A stretch of DNA of 64,000 nt from Streptomyces gossypii (GTDB lineage Bacteria; Actinomycetota; Actinomycetes; Streptomycetales; Streptomycetaceae): contig NZ_JAJAGO010000017.1 in NCBI RefSeq assembly GCF_025165795.1, forward strand, positions 62,001 to 126,000. Direction: 5' to 3'. Of the stretch, positions 27,988-35,626 are shown one piece after another; position 1 is the stretch's first letter, and each line of letters starts with the position of its first letter. The translations under genes were made by a program, and so were the position numbers. The notes under the pieces are model-generated. The model worked only from the letters and a program-made list of their open reading frames with translations. It was not told where the DNA came from and did not search any database.

Positions 27988-29141
27988 CGGGCGACGCTCT
28001 CGGCGGCGCGGACGGCGTCGAAGGCGTCACTCAGCACGCGCCGCTCCTCCGTGTCGGCCTCCCTGCCGTGCCGTACGTGCCCCACGAAGTCCTCGGCGAT
28101 CTGCTGTTCGCTGCGGCCGCGCAGCCGCTCGGCGTACGAGAGGTGTGCGTCCCCCTCGGTGCGGTCCGGGTCGAAGACGAGGCTGAGGACGTGCGGGAAG
28201 CGGGCGGCCAGCCGCGCCATCGGCTCGGTGGGGCGGTGCGGATCGGTGAGGGTGGCCTCGACCCAGGAGTCTGTGTGCCGCTCGTTCTCCGGTGCCTCCA
28301 GGAGCTCTTCGAGTGTGCCGCGGATCCGGGCCAGTGGGCGCGGCACCGGGCAGTCCAGCCGCTCGGCCTGGACCGTGCCGCGGGCATCGAGATCCACCAG
28401 CCACATCGACTTGCGCTGCCGTGTCTCGGAGAAGGAGTAGGCAAGCGGGGAGCCGGAGTAGCGGACCCGCTCGGTGATCGTCTGGCAGCCGTGCAGGTGG
28501 CCGAGTGCCGCGTAGTCGACACCGTCGAAGACGGCGGCGGGGACGGCGGCCACCCCGCCGACCGTGATGTCACGCTCGCTGTCGGAGACCTCGCCGCCGG
28601 TGACGAAGGCGTGGGCGAGGACGACGGAGCGGGTGCCCTCCGGGCGCGCGGCGAGGTCGGCGCGCACCCGGCCCATGGCGGCCTCCAGTACCGCGATATG
28701 GCTGCGCTGCTCGGCCGCCAGCACCGGCTGTACCAGGGCTGGTTCCAGATAGGGCAGTCCGTAGACGGCGACGTCGCCGTGCGCGTCGGAGAGAACCACC
28801 GGGCTGCCGCAGCCCTCCGGGGCCGTACGGAGGTGGACCCCGGCCTTCTCGATCAACCCGGAGGCGACGCCGAGCCGTCTGGCGGAGTCGTGGTTGCCGG
28901 AGATCATGACCGTCGGGACGCCGAGAGCGGCGAGCCGGTGCAGCGCGTCGTCGAACAGCTCGACGGCGGCGAGCGGCGGCACCGCCCGATCATGGATGTC
29001 GCCCGCGACGAGCACGGCGTCCACCCGCTGCTCCTCGGCGGTCGCCACGAGGTGCTCCAGGAAGACCCGCTGGGCGTCCAGCAGGCTGACCCGGTGGAAG
29101 CTCCGGCCCAGGTGCCAGTCGGATGTGTGCAGAATTCTCAA
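27984..29141 (-). CDS. sbcD: SbcD-type exonuclease subunit
   Basis: A 385-residue Mre11-like metallophosphoesterase. Metal-binding motifs are HTSDWHLGRSF (residues 5-15), GDIHDR (near 48), GNHD (near 83) and GHLHGCQ (near 210). The start codon is TTG (29141), fixed by the family's usual beginning M-R-I-L-HTSDWHLG. The TTG overlaps the stop of a seven-codon leader frame (29138-29161) that has its own strong ribosome site. Nuclease subunit of SbcCD. Confidence 0.96.
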   Translation of the reverse strand: MRILHTSDWHLGRSFHRVSLLDAQRVFLEHLVATAEEQRVDAVLVAGDIHDRAVPPLAAVELFDDALHRLAALGVPTVMISGNHDSARRLGVASGLIEKAGVHLRTAPEGCGSPVVLSDAHGDVAVYGLPYLEPALVQPVLAAEQRSHIAVLEAAMGRVRADLAARPEGTRSVVLAHAFVTGGEVSDSERDITVGGVAAVPAAVFDGVDYAALGHLHGCQTITERVRYSGSPLAYSFSETRQRKSMWLVDLDARGTVQAERLDCPVPRPLARIRGTLEELLEAPENERHTDSWVEATLTDPHRPTEPMARLAARFPHVLSLVFDPDRTEGDAHLSYAERLRGRSEQQIAEDFVGHVRHGREADTEERRVLSDAFDAVRAAESVAR

Positions 29142-29161
29142 GACGCCGCTCCGACCTGCAT
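29138..29161 (-). promoter_or_regulatory. Seven-codon leader frame coupled to sbcD
   Basis: ATG at 29161 follows GGGAGGGG and reads MQVGAAS-stop; the stop shares TTGA with the sbcD TTG start. Ribosomes ending here could reinitiate on the weak TTG, so this may be how sbcD is translated. The shortness leaves chance possible. Confidence 0.35.
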
Positions 29162-29279
29162 GTCTTCCCCTCCCACGCCCCTGGACCCAGCACTGAGCCA
29201 GCGGTGAATCAGCACGGGCTCGCCGTCGGCACCCGCCACGCTAGCGCCTGCGAGCCCCTGCTCCACCACGGCCCTCGGC

Positions 29280-29915
29280 TCAGGCGCCGGCGGGCGCGCC
29301 GAAGGACTCCGCGCCCAGGTCGAGGCGGGCGTCGCCGGAGGTGGCGTCGGCCAGCCGCTGCCGGAAGGCATCCAGGTCCGCTTCGCGGATCTCCACCTCG
29401 ATGCACACCTCGGTGCCGTACCGCACCTCGCGCACCCGGGTGCCGCCGGAGCGCAGTTCGTTCTCCAGACGGCCGGCGCGCTGGTGGTCGACGGTGACGG
29501 TGGCGAGCCGGATGCGCTGCCGGGTGACCGTGCCGAGCGCGTCCAGTGCCTCGCCGACGGCCCCGCCGTAGGCGCGGATGAGCCCGCCCGCGCCGAGCTT
29601 GGTGCCGCCGAACCACCGGGTGACCACGGCCACCACGCAGCGGGTCTCGCGGCGGGTCAGCATCTGCAGCATGGGCGCTCCGGCGGTGCCGCCGGGCTCC
29701 CCGTCGTCCCCCGCACGCTGGATGCCGCCGTCCGCACCGATCACATAGGCCCAGCAGTGGTGGCCGGCGGTCGGGTGCTCCTCGCGCACGCGTGCGATGA
29801 AGGCCCGCGCCTCGGCCTCGGTGGCGGCGGGGGCCAGCGCGCAGCGGAACCGGGAACGGTTCACCTCGGTCTCGTGCACACCCTCGCCGGGGACGGTCAG
29901 ATACTGCTGCTGCAT
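29280..29915 (-). CDS. YigZ/IMPACT-family protein
   Basis: A 211-residue protein. The start at 29915 (MQQQYLTVPGEGV) matches the family's N-terminus; the frame upstream runs into a repeat. The UPF0029 N-terminal domain (about 10-115) shows SRFRCAL, HHCWAYVIG, DDGEPGGTAGAPML and RWFGGTKLGAGGLIRAYGGAV; a C-terminal ferredoxin-like domain follows. Members are related to eukaryotic IMPACT and may act on ribosome-associated processes; the exact biochemical role is unsettled. Confidence 0.93.
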   Translation of the reverse strand: MQQQYLTVPGEGVHETEVNRSRFRCALAPAATEAEARAFIARVREEHPTAGHHCWAYVIGADGGIQRAGDDGEPGGTAGAPMLQMLTRRETRCVVAVVTRWFGGTKLGAGGLIRAYGGAVGEALDALGTVTRQRIRLATVTVDHQRAGRLENELRSGGTRVREVRYGTEVCIEVEIREADLDAFRQRLADATSGDARLDLGAESFGAPAGA

Positions 29916-29927
29916 GCCGAACAGCCT

Positions 29928-29957
29928 AGGGCCTGCCACGTAATCCCTGGCGGGCGC
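29928..29957. repeat. Solitary MITE/IS-end-like repeat
   Basis: The segment contains GTAATCCCTGGCGGGCGC and an AGGGCCTGCC flank. It matches, with a gap and two mismatches, the inverse of the repeat at 49754-49792 and the ends of the 160-bp element at 52186-52345. It sits in the divergent promoter space between the YigZ-like and CoA-binding genes. Probably a solo end left by an excised or decayed element. Confidence 0.6.
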
Positions 29958-29994
29958 GGGAATGCGCGAGGGCGGTGTGCCGGTTGTGGCGGAC

Positions 29995-30417
29995 ATGTAC
30001 GCAGACACGGAGACGGTGCGCAGGATTCTCACCTCGTCCGGCGACACCTGGGCGGTGGTCGGACTGTCGAACAACCAGGAGCGGGCGGCCTACGGCGTGG
30101 CCGGGGTGCTGCGCCGGTTCGGCAAACGTGTGGTGCCCGTGCACCCCAAGGCCGAGACGGTGCACGGCGAGCAGGGTTACGCGACGCTGGCGGACATCCC
30201 GTTCCCGGTGGACGTGGTGGACGTCTTCGTCAATTCCGAGCTTGCCGGCCCGGTCGCCGACGAGGCCGTCGCGATGGGTGCCAAGGCCGTCTGGTTCCAG
30301 CTCGGCGTGATCGACGAGGACGCCTGCGCGCGCACCCGCGCCGCCGGTCTGGACATGGTGATGGACCGCTGCCCGGCGATCGAGATTCCCCGCCTGCCCT
30401 CGCGGGCCACCCCGTAA
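29995..30417 (+). CDS. CoA-binding domain protein
   Basis: A 140-residue single-domain protein with a Rossmann CoA-binding fold: WAVVGLSNNQERAAYGVAGV, KRVVPVHPKAETVHGE, DVVDVFVNSE and AVWFQLGVIDEDA. The preferred start is ATG 29995 (MYADTETVRRIL), which fits typical family N-termini; ATG 29962 is an in-frame alternative. Related proteins bind CoA or a nucleotide near succinyl-CoA-synthetase-like enzymes, but single-domain members have no fixed function. The following GNAT gene begins 10 bp downstream. Confidence 0.88.
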   Translation: MYADTETVRRILTSSGDTWAVVGLSNNQERAAYGVAGVLRRFGKRVVPVHPKAETVHGEQGYATLADIPFPVDVVDVFVNSELAGPVADEAVAMGAKAVWFQLGVIDEDACARTRAAGLDMVMDRCPAIEIPRLPSRATP

Positions 30418-30426
30418 CATCCGCTC

Positions 30427-30909
30427 ATGGCAGAGATACGGGCCGCACGCCCTTATGACGCTCCGGAGATCGTCCGGCTCAGACGGCTGATGTTCGTCGC
30501 GATGTACGGCCGTGATGAGCCCGGGGCGTGGCAGGGCGACGCCGAGGAGGCGGCCCGGCGGCAGTTGACCGGACCGAGGGCGCGGCTCGTCGGTTTCGTC
30601 GTCGACGGGGACGGCGCGGGCGAGCCGCACCTGGCAGCCTGTGCGATGGGCCGCATCGAGGAGCGGCTGCCCTCGCCGCGCCATCCGGCCGGGCGCGTCG
30701 GTTTCCTCTTCAATGTGTGCACCGATCCGCGTTACCGGGGCCGGGGCCACGCTCGGGCGACGACGGAGGCCCTGCTGGACTGGTTCGGCGCGCAGGGCGT
30801 CACCCGGGTCGATCTGCACACGACCGACGAGGCCGAAGCGCTCTACCGGAGCCTCGGATTCGCCGAGCACGCGACGGCGCTCTCGCTCGATCTCTCCCGG
30901 CGGGCCTGA
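30427..30909 (+). CDS. GNAT-family N-acetyltransferase
   Basis: A 160-residue GNAT protein. It has IRAARPYDAPEIVRLRRLMF at the start, the strand VGFLFNVCTDP and the acetyl-CoA loop YRGRGHARATTEALLDWF (near 102-119), then LHTTDEAEALYRSLGF. Family length is complete. It starts 10 bp after the CoA-binding gene and is probably co-transcribed. The acceptor (amine, peptide or antibiotic) is unknown. Confidence 0.92.
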   Translation: MAEIRAARPYDAPEIVRLRRLMFVAMYGRDEPGAWQGDAEEAARRQLTGPRARLVGFVVDGDGAGEPHLAACAMGRIEERLPSPRHPAGRVGFLFNVCTDPRYRGRGHARATTEALLDWFGAQGVTRVDLHTTDEAEALYRSLGFAEHATALSLDLSRRA

Positions 30910-30939
30910 GAACCTGCCGGGCTCTGAGCCTGCGCACCC

Positions 30940-31503
30940 TCAGATGCCGAGTCCCTCGACGACGACCGCGCCCGGCAGCTCCGCCAGCGCCTTCCCCGGC
31001 ACGATGAGCTTTCCGCGCCTGCTGCCACTGCCGACGAGCACCCAGGGCATTCCGGCCGCCACCGAGTCGACGAGCACCGGCCATCCGGCGGGGAGGCCGA
31101 ACGGCGTGATGCCGCCGTACTCCATGCCCGTCTCGCCGACGGCGGTGTCCCGCGGAGCGAACGACGCCTTACGGGCGCCGAGCTGCAGGCGTACGGCACC
31201 GTTGACGTCGACCCGGGTGCTGGAGGGGACCAGGCAGGCGGCCAGGGTCCGCTCCCCCGCACGCTTCGCGGCGACCACGACGCAGTTGGCGGAGGTCTCC
31301 AGCAGATCCGCGCCGTACGCCTCCACGAAGACCGCAGTGTCGGCGAGATCCGGGTCGGTGTCGACGTAGAGCAGTTGTTCCGCGGGCACCGCGCCGGGCC
31401 AGGTCCGCACCGCGGAGGCGACCGGCGGGACGAGCAGGTCCAGGCAGTCGGGAGCCGGGCGGGCGTGGTCGAAGTCTCCGATGGGCGCGTGCATGGAACG
31501 CAT
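30940..31503 (-). CDS. YbaK/EbsC-type aminoacyl-tRNA deacylase-like protein
   Basis: A 187-residue YbaK-domain protein. The start at 31503 (MRSMHAPIGDF) is chosen because GGGGAGG lies 9 nt upstream. Conserved segments are SANCVVVAAKR near 67, the tRNA-editing-like core around LGARKASFAP and the MEYGGITPFGLP loop. Members hydrolyse mischarged Cys- or Pro-tRNA. Convergent with the GNAT gene; the 23-bp gap to the XRE gene suggests read-through from that gene. Confidence 0.9.
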   Translation of the reverse strand: MRSMHAPIGDFDHARPAPDCLDLLVPPVASAVRTWPGAVPAEQLLYVDTDPDLADTAVFVEAYGADLLETSANCVVVAAKRAGERTLAACLVPSSTRVDVNGAVRLQLGARKASFAPRDTAVGETGMEYGGITPFGLPAGWPVLVDSVAAGMPWVLVGSGSRRGKLIVPGKALAELPGAVVVEGLGI

Positions 31504-31526
31504 GCTAGCGACCTCCCCCGCCGGAC

Positions 31527-32099
31527 TCATCGAGGGGCCGGGACGGATACCGCCATGGTCATCTCGACGGGGTCGGTGCCGTCGTTGCGGTAACCGTGCG
31601 GGACGTGGGATTCGAAGGTGGCGGAGGTCCCAGCGGGCACCCGGTGCTCCGTACCGTCGGCGGTCAGCGTCAGCTCCCCCGCGGAGACATGGACGAGTTC
31701 CGTGGTGCCCTGGGGATGCGGATCGGAGTCGCTGCCCTCACCGGGCATCAGCCGCCAGGACCACAGCTCCAGCGGCCCGGGGGCCTCGGTACCGGCCAGC
31801 AGGGTGCTGTGGCTGCCCGCCTCGGTGGACCAGAGCCGGATCGCCTGTTCGGCCGGCACGAGCCGGACCTGGGGTTCCTGGTCGTAGTCGAGCAGCGTGG
31901 TGATGCTCGCCCCCAGCGCGTCGGCGATCTTGACGACGGTGCCGACGCTCGGATTCGTGCGCGCCTGCTCGATCTGGATCAGCATGCCGCGGCTGACACC
32001 CGCGCGGGCTGCGAGCGCGTCGAGGGTGAAGCCGCGCTCGTGGCGCCAGCGTTTCAGATTGCGGGCGAGGGACTGCGTGAGGTGGTCGAGGTCCGTCAC
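31527..32099 (-). CDS. XRE-family regulator with cupin domain
   Basis: A 190-residue regulator. GTG 32099 follows AGGGAAG and gives MTDLDHLTQSLARN; the helix-turn-helix spans about 10-65 (FTLDALAARAGVSRGMLIQIEQ), and a C-terminal cupin barrel about 110-185 (HPQGTTELVHVSAGEL, ESHVPHGYRNDG). Such proteins repress catabolic or efflux genes and sense a small ligand in the cupin. It faces an EamA transporter across 103 bp that hold an inverted repeat, so it very likely controls that transporter and itself. Confidence 0.93.
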   Translation of the reverse strand: MTDLDHLTQSLARNLKRWRHERGFTLDALAARAGVSRGMLIQIEQARTNPSVGTVVKIADALGASITTLLDYDQEPQVRLVPAEQAIRLWSTEAGSHSTLLAGTEAPGPLELWSWRLMPGEGSDSDPHPQGTTELVHVSAGELTLTADGTEHRVPAGTSATFESHVPHGYRNDGTDPVEMTMAVSVPAPR

Positions 32100-32154
32100 G
32101 GGCTTCCCTACCGTCCAATATTTTAGATGACATCGTGCAATGTACTCAACTACG

Positions 32155-32182
32155 GTGTGCTGGACTACAGCATCCACCACAC
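32155..32182. promoter_or_regulatory. Inverted-repeat operator candidate between XRE-cupin and EamA genes
   Basis: GTGTGCTGGA and TCCACCACAC form 10-bp arms with one mismatch and an 8-bp spacer. The site ends 20 bp before the EamA start and is 56 bp from the divergent regulator start. The surrounding 100 bp are AT-rich for this genome. Confidence 0.5.
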
Positions 32183-32202
32183 TGTACTGCGAGGCACATC
32201 CG

Positions 32203-33066
32203 ATGAGCGCAGCCCTGGCCCTGGCCACCAGTCTCCTGTGGGGGCTGGCCGACTTCGGCGGCGGCCTGCTCACGCGGCGCATACCGGCGGCCACCGTGGT
32301 CGTCGTCTCGCAGGCCCTCGCCATGGCCGTGCTCGGCGCGATCGTCATCGCCACCGGCGGCTGGAGCGAGTGGGGGCCGCAGCTGTGGTTCGCCGTGGCC
32401 GCCGGAGTGGTCGGCCCGATCGCGATGTTCTCCTTCTACCGGGCTCTGGCCCAGGGGCCGATGGGCGTGGTCTCCCCGCTCGCCTCGCTCGCGGTGCTGG
32501 TGCCCGTCGGGGCGGGCCTGGCTCTGGGCGAGCGGCCCGGCTGGCTGCAGGCGGCGGGCCTGGTGGTCGCCCTGAGCGGCGTGGTCATGGCGGGCGGGCC
32601 CGAGCTGCGAGGCGCACCCGTACAGCGGCAGACGGTGCTGCTGACGCTGGTTGCCGCCTTCGGTTTCGGCGCGGTCCTGGCACTGATCGAGCACGCCTCG
32701 GCGACGATGACGGCACTGTTCCTCGCCCTCTTCGTGCAGCGGGTCTGCAACGTGGCGGTCGGCGGTGCGGCGCTGCTGGCGCAGACCCGGCGGGGCGTGC
32801 CCGCGCTGCCCGGAGGCGGACGGCCGATGGTTTTCGCCGCGCTACCCGCGCTCGCGTTCGTCGGACTGGCCGACGTCGCGGCGAACGGCACGTACATGGT
32901 GGCCACCCAGACCGGCCCGGTCACCGTCGCGGCGGTGCTCGCCTCGCTGTACCCGCTCGTCACCGCGCTGGCGGCGCGCGGGGTGCTGCGCGAGCAGTTG
33001 CGGACGGTGCAGGCCACGGGGGCCGTGCTGGCACTGGCCGGCACGGTGCTGCTGGCGACGGGCTGA
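32203..33066 (+). CDS. EamA/DMT-family transporter
   Basis: A 287-residue permease with ten hydrophobic segments in two EamA repeats (about 5-135 and 150-287). It begins MSAALALATSLLWGLADFGGG with GCGAGG upstream. The drug/metabolite transporter superfamily exports amino acids, toxins or metabolites. Divergence from the XRE-cupin regulator and the operator-like repeat between them point to substrate-induced efflux. The substrate is unknown. Confidence 0.92.
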   Translation: MSAALALATSLLWGLADFGGGLLTRRIPAATVVVVSQALAMAVLGAIVIATGGWSEWGPQLWFAVAAGVVGPIAMFSFYRALAQGPMGVVSPLASLAVLVPVGAGLALGERPGWLQAAGLVVALSGVVMAGGPELRGAPVQRQTVLLTLVAAFGFGAVLALIEHASATMTALFLALFVQRVCNVAVGGAALLAQTRRGVPALPGGGRPMVFAALPALAFVGLADVAANGTYMVATQTGPVTVAAVLASLYPLVTALAARGVLREQLRTVQATGAVLALAGTVLLATG

Positions 33067-33082
33067 GCCGGCCCGGCCGGGC

Positions 33083-33172
33083 TCACAGCCTGCGCAGGCC
33101 GTAGAGCAGCAGTGCCAGCGCCTGGAGGGCGACCGCGACCGCGAGCAGGATGCGCAGGGTGCGGTCCTTCAT
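33083..33172 (-). CDS. 29-residue single-pass membrane peptide
   Basis: ATG 33172 follows GGTGGG and encodes a 29-residue peptide: basic start MKDRTLR, one hydrophobic helix (residues 8-25, ILLAVAVALQALALLLYG) and basic end LRRL. All codons are high-GC3. Ends lie cleanly between the EamA stop and the next gene, convergent with EamA. The composition is that of a small membrane protein inserted with both ends positively charged; function unknown. Too short for routine gene callers. Confidence 0.65.
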   Translation of the reverse strand: MKDRTLRILLAVAVALQALALLLYGLRRL

Positions 33173-33250
33173 GTCCCACCTCCGCCCGTTTGTCCCGCCG
33201 GTGCCGGGTATGCCGCCGCTGACGCACCCGCTCACGGCAGTTCTACCGCC

Positions 33251-34003
33251 TCAGTCCAGGCTGCCCGGGTTCGCCTCGCCCGCTTCGGTGAGCACGTCCA
33301 GTCGTCCGAGCGCGTGCAGTTGTCCGGAGGTGACCCCCTCGGGGATGGGTACCGGCGCCGGGGTGCGCAGCGGCGGCTGCCATCCGGCCTCCTCGTCCCA
33401 GCGGCGCACGACGCGTGCCGGCGCGCCCGCCACCACCGCATGGTCCGGCACCTCACCCCGTACGACGGCTCCCGCCGCGACCACCACGTTCCTGCCCAGC
33501 CGCGCGCCCGGCAGGATCACCGCTCCGGCGCCGAGCCAGCTGCCGGTGCCGATCTCGACGGGGGCGGTGCGCGGCCACTGCCTGCCGACGGGCTGGTGCG
33601 GGTCGTCGTAGGAGTGGTTTGTCGAGGTGATGTAGACGTACGGGCCGCAGAAGACGTCGTCGCCCACGGTCACCGCCGTGTCGGCGATGACATGGCTGCC
33701 CCGCCCCAGCACCACGCCGTTGCCCAGCCGCAGCACGGTGTCCGGGCCGAGGTCCAGATCGGGCATCATGCCCGCGGTCAGCGTCACGTCCTGACCGATG
33801 ACGCAGTGGTCACCGATCTCGATCCAGGGCGCCCCGAAGATCGTCCCCTGCGGGAAGGCCAGCCGGGTCCCGGCGCCGAGGGCACGGAAGTCGTACGAGC
33901 CCCGGCGCTCGGCGGTCACCGCGCCCAGCCACTGCGCCCGGCGCCAGGCGCCGTGTACCGCGCGGGCCGCCAGCGAGGAGAACGTGTTCCTGATCGAGGC
34001 CAC
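33251..34003 (-). CDS. Hexapeptide-repeat acyltransferase
   Basis: A 250-residue left-handed beta-helix protein. GTG 34003 gives VASIRNTFSSLAARAVHG. Hexapeptide turns (GDHCVIGQDVTLTAG, GNGVVLGRGSHVIADTAVTVGDDVFCG, GAGAVILPGARLGRNVVVAAGAVVRGEV) cover about 70-215, with the catalytic-type His in TSTNHSYDDP near 130. This is the pattern of O-acetyltransferases of the maltose/galactoside or WbbJ type, probably modifying a sugar of an envelope polymer. It precedes the carbonic-anhydrase-like gene on the same strand by 91 bp but transcription runs from that gene toward it. Confidence 0.9.
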   Translation of the reverse strand: MASIRNTFSSLAARAVHGAWRRAQWLGAVTAERRGSYDFRALGAGTRLAFPQGTIFGAPWIEIGDHCVIGQDVTLTAGMMPDLDLGPDTVLRLGNGVVLGRGSHVIADTAVTVGDDVFCGPYVYITSTNHSYDDPHQPVGRQWPRTAPVEIGTGSWLGAGAVILPGARLGRNVVVAAGAVVRGEVPDHAVVAGAPARVVRRWDEEAGWQPPLRTPAPVPIPEGVTSGQLHALGRLDVLTEAGEANPGSLD

Positions 34004-34094
34004 CCGCTCACCGTAGCCGCCAGGACCGGAGCCGGGCCGGCACCGGGCCTGTGATCTTTCTTCCAACCCCCGCCGCGGCCCTCCGTTCCACCTC

Positions 34095-34631
34095 TCACTC
34101 CGCGTCGCGCAGCGCCTCCTGGTGGGACTGGGCCAGCTCCAGGTACATCGCGGCGTTGAGCTGGATGCCCTCGCGTTCCTCCGCCGTCAGTTCGCGCTTG
34201 ACCTTCGCGGGCACCCCGGCGACCAGCGAACCGGGCGGCACCCGCATCCCCTGCGGGACCAGTGCCTGCGCCGCGACGAGCGAGCCGGCACCGATGTGCG
34301 CGCCGTTCAGCACCGTGGCCCCCATGCCGACCAGAACGTCATCCTCCACCGTGCAGCCGTGCAGCACCGTGTTGTGCCCGACGGAGACCCGCGCGCCGAC
34401 CGAGACCGAGAAGCCCGGATCGACGTGCACGGTGCAGTTGTCCTGTATGTTGCTGTCCGCCCCGACAGCGATGGAACCGCAGTCGGCCCGCAGTACGGCG
34501 TGGTACCAGACGCTCGATCCCGCCGCCATCGTCACGTCGCCGATCACGACGGACGTGGGTGCGGTGAACGCTCCGGGAGCGATGGCCGGCTTCTTTCCGC
34601 CCACCCCTGAGATCCATGCCCGTCCCGTCAT
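34095..34631 (-). CDS. Gamma carbonic anhydrase family protein
   Basis: A 178-residue left-handed beta-helix protein starting MTGRAWISGVGG after GAGGAGA. Three histidines in family positions (TVHVDP, SVGHNT, VLHGCT) would hold zinc or cobalt; the RADCGSIAVG and IQDNCTVH segments are typical. Members are gamma carbonic anhydrases or related YrdA/PaaY proteins, some thioesterase-like. Activity is plausible but many homologues are inactive as anhydrases. Confidence 0.93.
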   Translation of the reverse strand: MTGRAWISGVGGKKPAIAPGAFTAPTSVVIGDVTMAAGSSVWYHAVLRADCGSIAVGADSNIQDNCTVHVDPGFSVSVGARVSVGHNTVLHGCTVEDDVLVGMGATVLNGAHIGAGSLVAAQALVPQGMRVPPGSLVAGVPAKVKRELTAEEREGIQLNAAMYLELAQSHQEALRDAE

Positions 34632-34750
34632 CGTTCTCTCCTCTTCCTCACCACTGTGCCGCGCTTGCTGCACGGTAGACGACAGGAACCCCGCCCGCCT
34701 CCGGACGGCCGGCGGGCACGCGGCCCGTACCCGGCACGCACAATGGAGGC

Positions 34751-35593
34751 GTGCACGAGCCCATACCGGTGAGCCGTCCCGTAGCGGGCGGGACCGCCAA
34801 GCTGATGCCGGACGTCGACCGCGAACGTGCCTGGCTGCTCACCGTCGACGGCGCGCCCCAGTCCTATGTGGACCTGGACGACCCCGGCCATCTCGAATTC
34901 GAATACACCCGCCGCCTCGCCCACACACTCGACCTGGCCCGGCCCGCCGGCCCGCTCGACGTCCTCCACCTCGGCGGCGGCGGTCTCACCCTGCCGCGCT
35001 ATCTCGCCGCCGCCCGCCCCGGCTCCCGGCAGCGTGTCGTCGACAACGACCGGGCGCTGCTCGATCTGGTCACCGAGTACCTGCCGCTGCCGCCCGGCAG
35101 CGGGATCACCCTGCGGGCCGAGGACGCACTCGCGGAGCTGGAGCGGGCAGCACCGGCCTCCGCCGACGCGGTGGTCGCCGATGTGTTCGGCGGCTCCCGG
35201 ATCCCGGCCCACCTGACGACGCTCTCCTGCGTACGGGCCGCCGCACGGTTGCTGCGCCCGCACGGTGTCTACGCCGCGAACGTGGCCGACGGGGCGCCGT
35301 TCGACTTCTTGCGCTCGCAGGTGGCGACGTTCACCGCCGTCTTCCGGGAAGTGTGCCTCATCGCGGAGCCCGCGGTGCTGCGCGGCCGCCGGTTCGGCAA
35401 CGCCGTACTCCTCGGCTCCGCCGAGGAGCTGCCGGTCACCGCGCTGGGCCGGCGCGTCGCCGCGGACGCCTTCCCCGCGCGGGTCGAGTACGGGGCGGCG
35501 TTGCGGCGGTTCACCGCAGGCGCCGGCCCCGTACTCAACGGGGAGGCCGTGCCCTCACCTGAGCCGCCGGGCGGCGCGTTCAGCATCGGCTGA
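34751..35593 (+). CDS. Spermidine synthase-like methyltransferase-fold protein
   Basis: A 280-residue protein with a GTG start and GGAGG just upstream. The Rossmann core shows LDVLHLGGGGLTLPRYLAA (near 80-98) and the acidic strand VVDNDRALLDLV, then ADAVVADVFGGSRIPAHL where the polyamine-synthase Asp motif sits. It resembles spermidine synthase-like 'fused' proteins that are not true polyamine synthases in actinobacteria. No membrane part is attached. Substrate unknown. Confidence 0.87.
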   Translation: MHEPIPVSRPVAGGTAKLMPDVDRERAWLLTVDGAPQSYVDLDDPGHLEFEYTRRLAHTLDLARPAGPLDVLHLGGGGLTLPRYLAAARPGSRQRVVDNDRALLDLVTEYLPLPPGSGITLRAEDALAELERAAPASADAVVADVFGGSRIPAHLTTLSCVRAAARLLRPHGVYAANVADGAPFDFLRSQVATFTAVFREVCLIAEPAVLRGRRFGNAVLLGSAEELPVTALGRRVAADAFPARVEYGAALRRFTAGAGPVLNGEAVPSPEPPGGAFSIG

Positions 35594-35626
35594 CAGTGGA
35601 GCGGGGCCGCACACTCAGCCGCACAC

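Noticed and set aside
24877..28440. A plus-strand 1187-codon frame
   Set aside because: It is antisense to sbcC/sbcD, whose motifs are intact; high GC keeps the opposite frame open.
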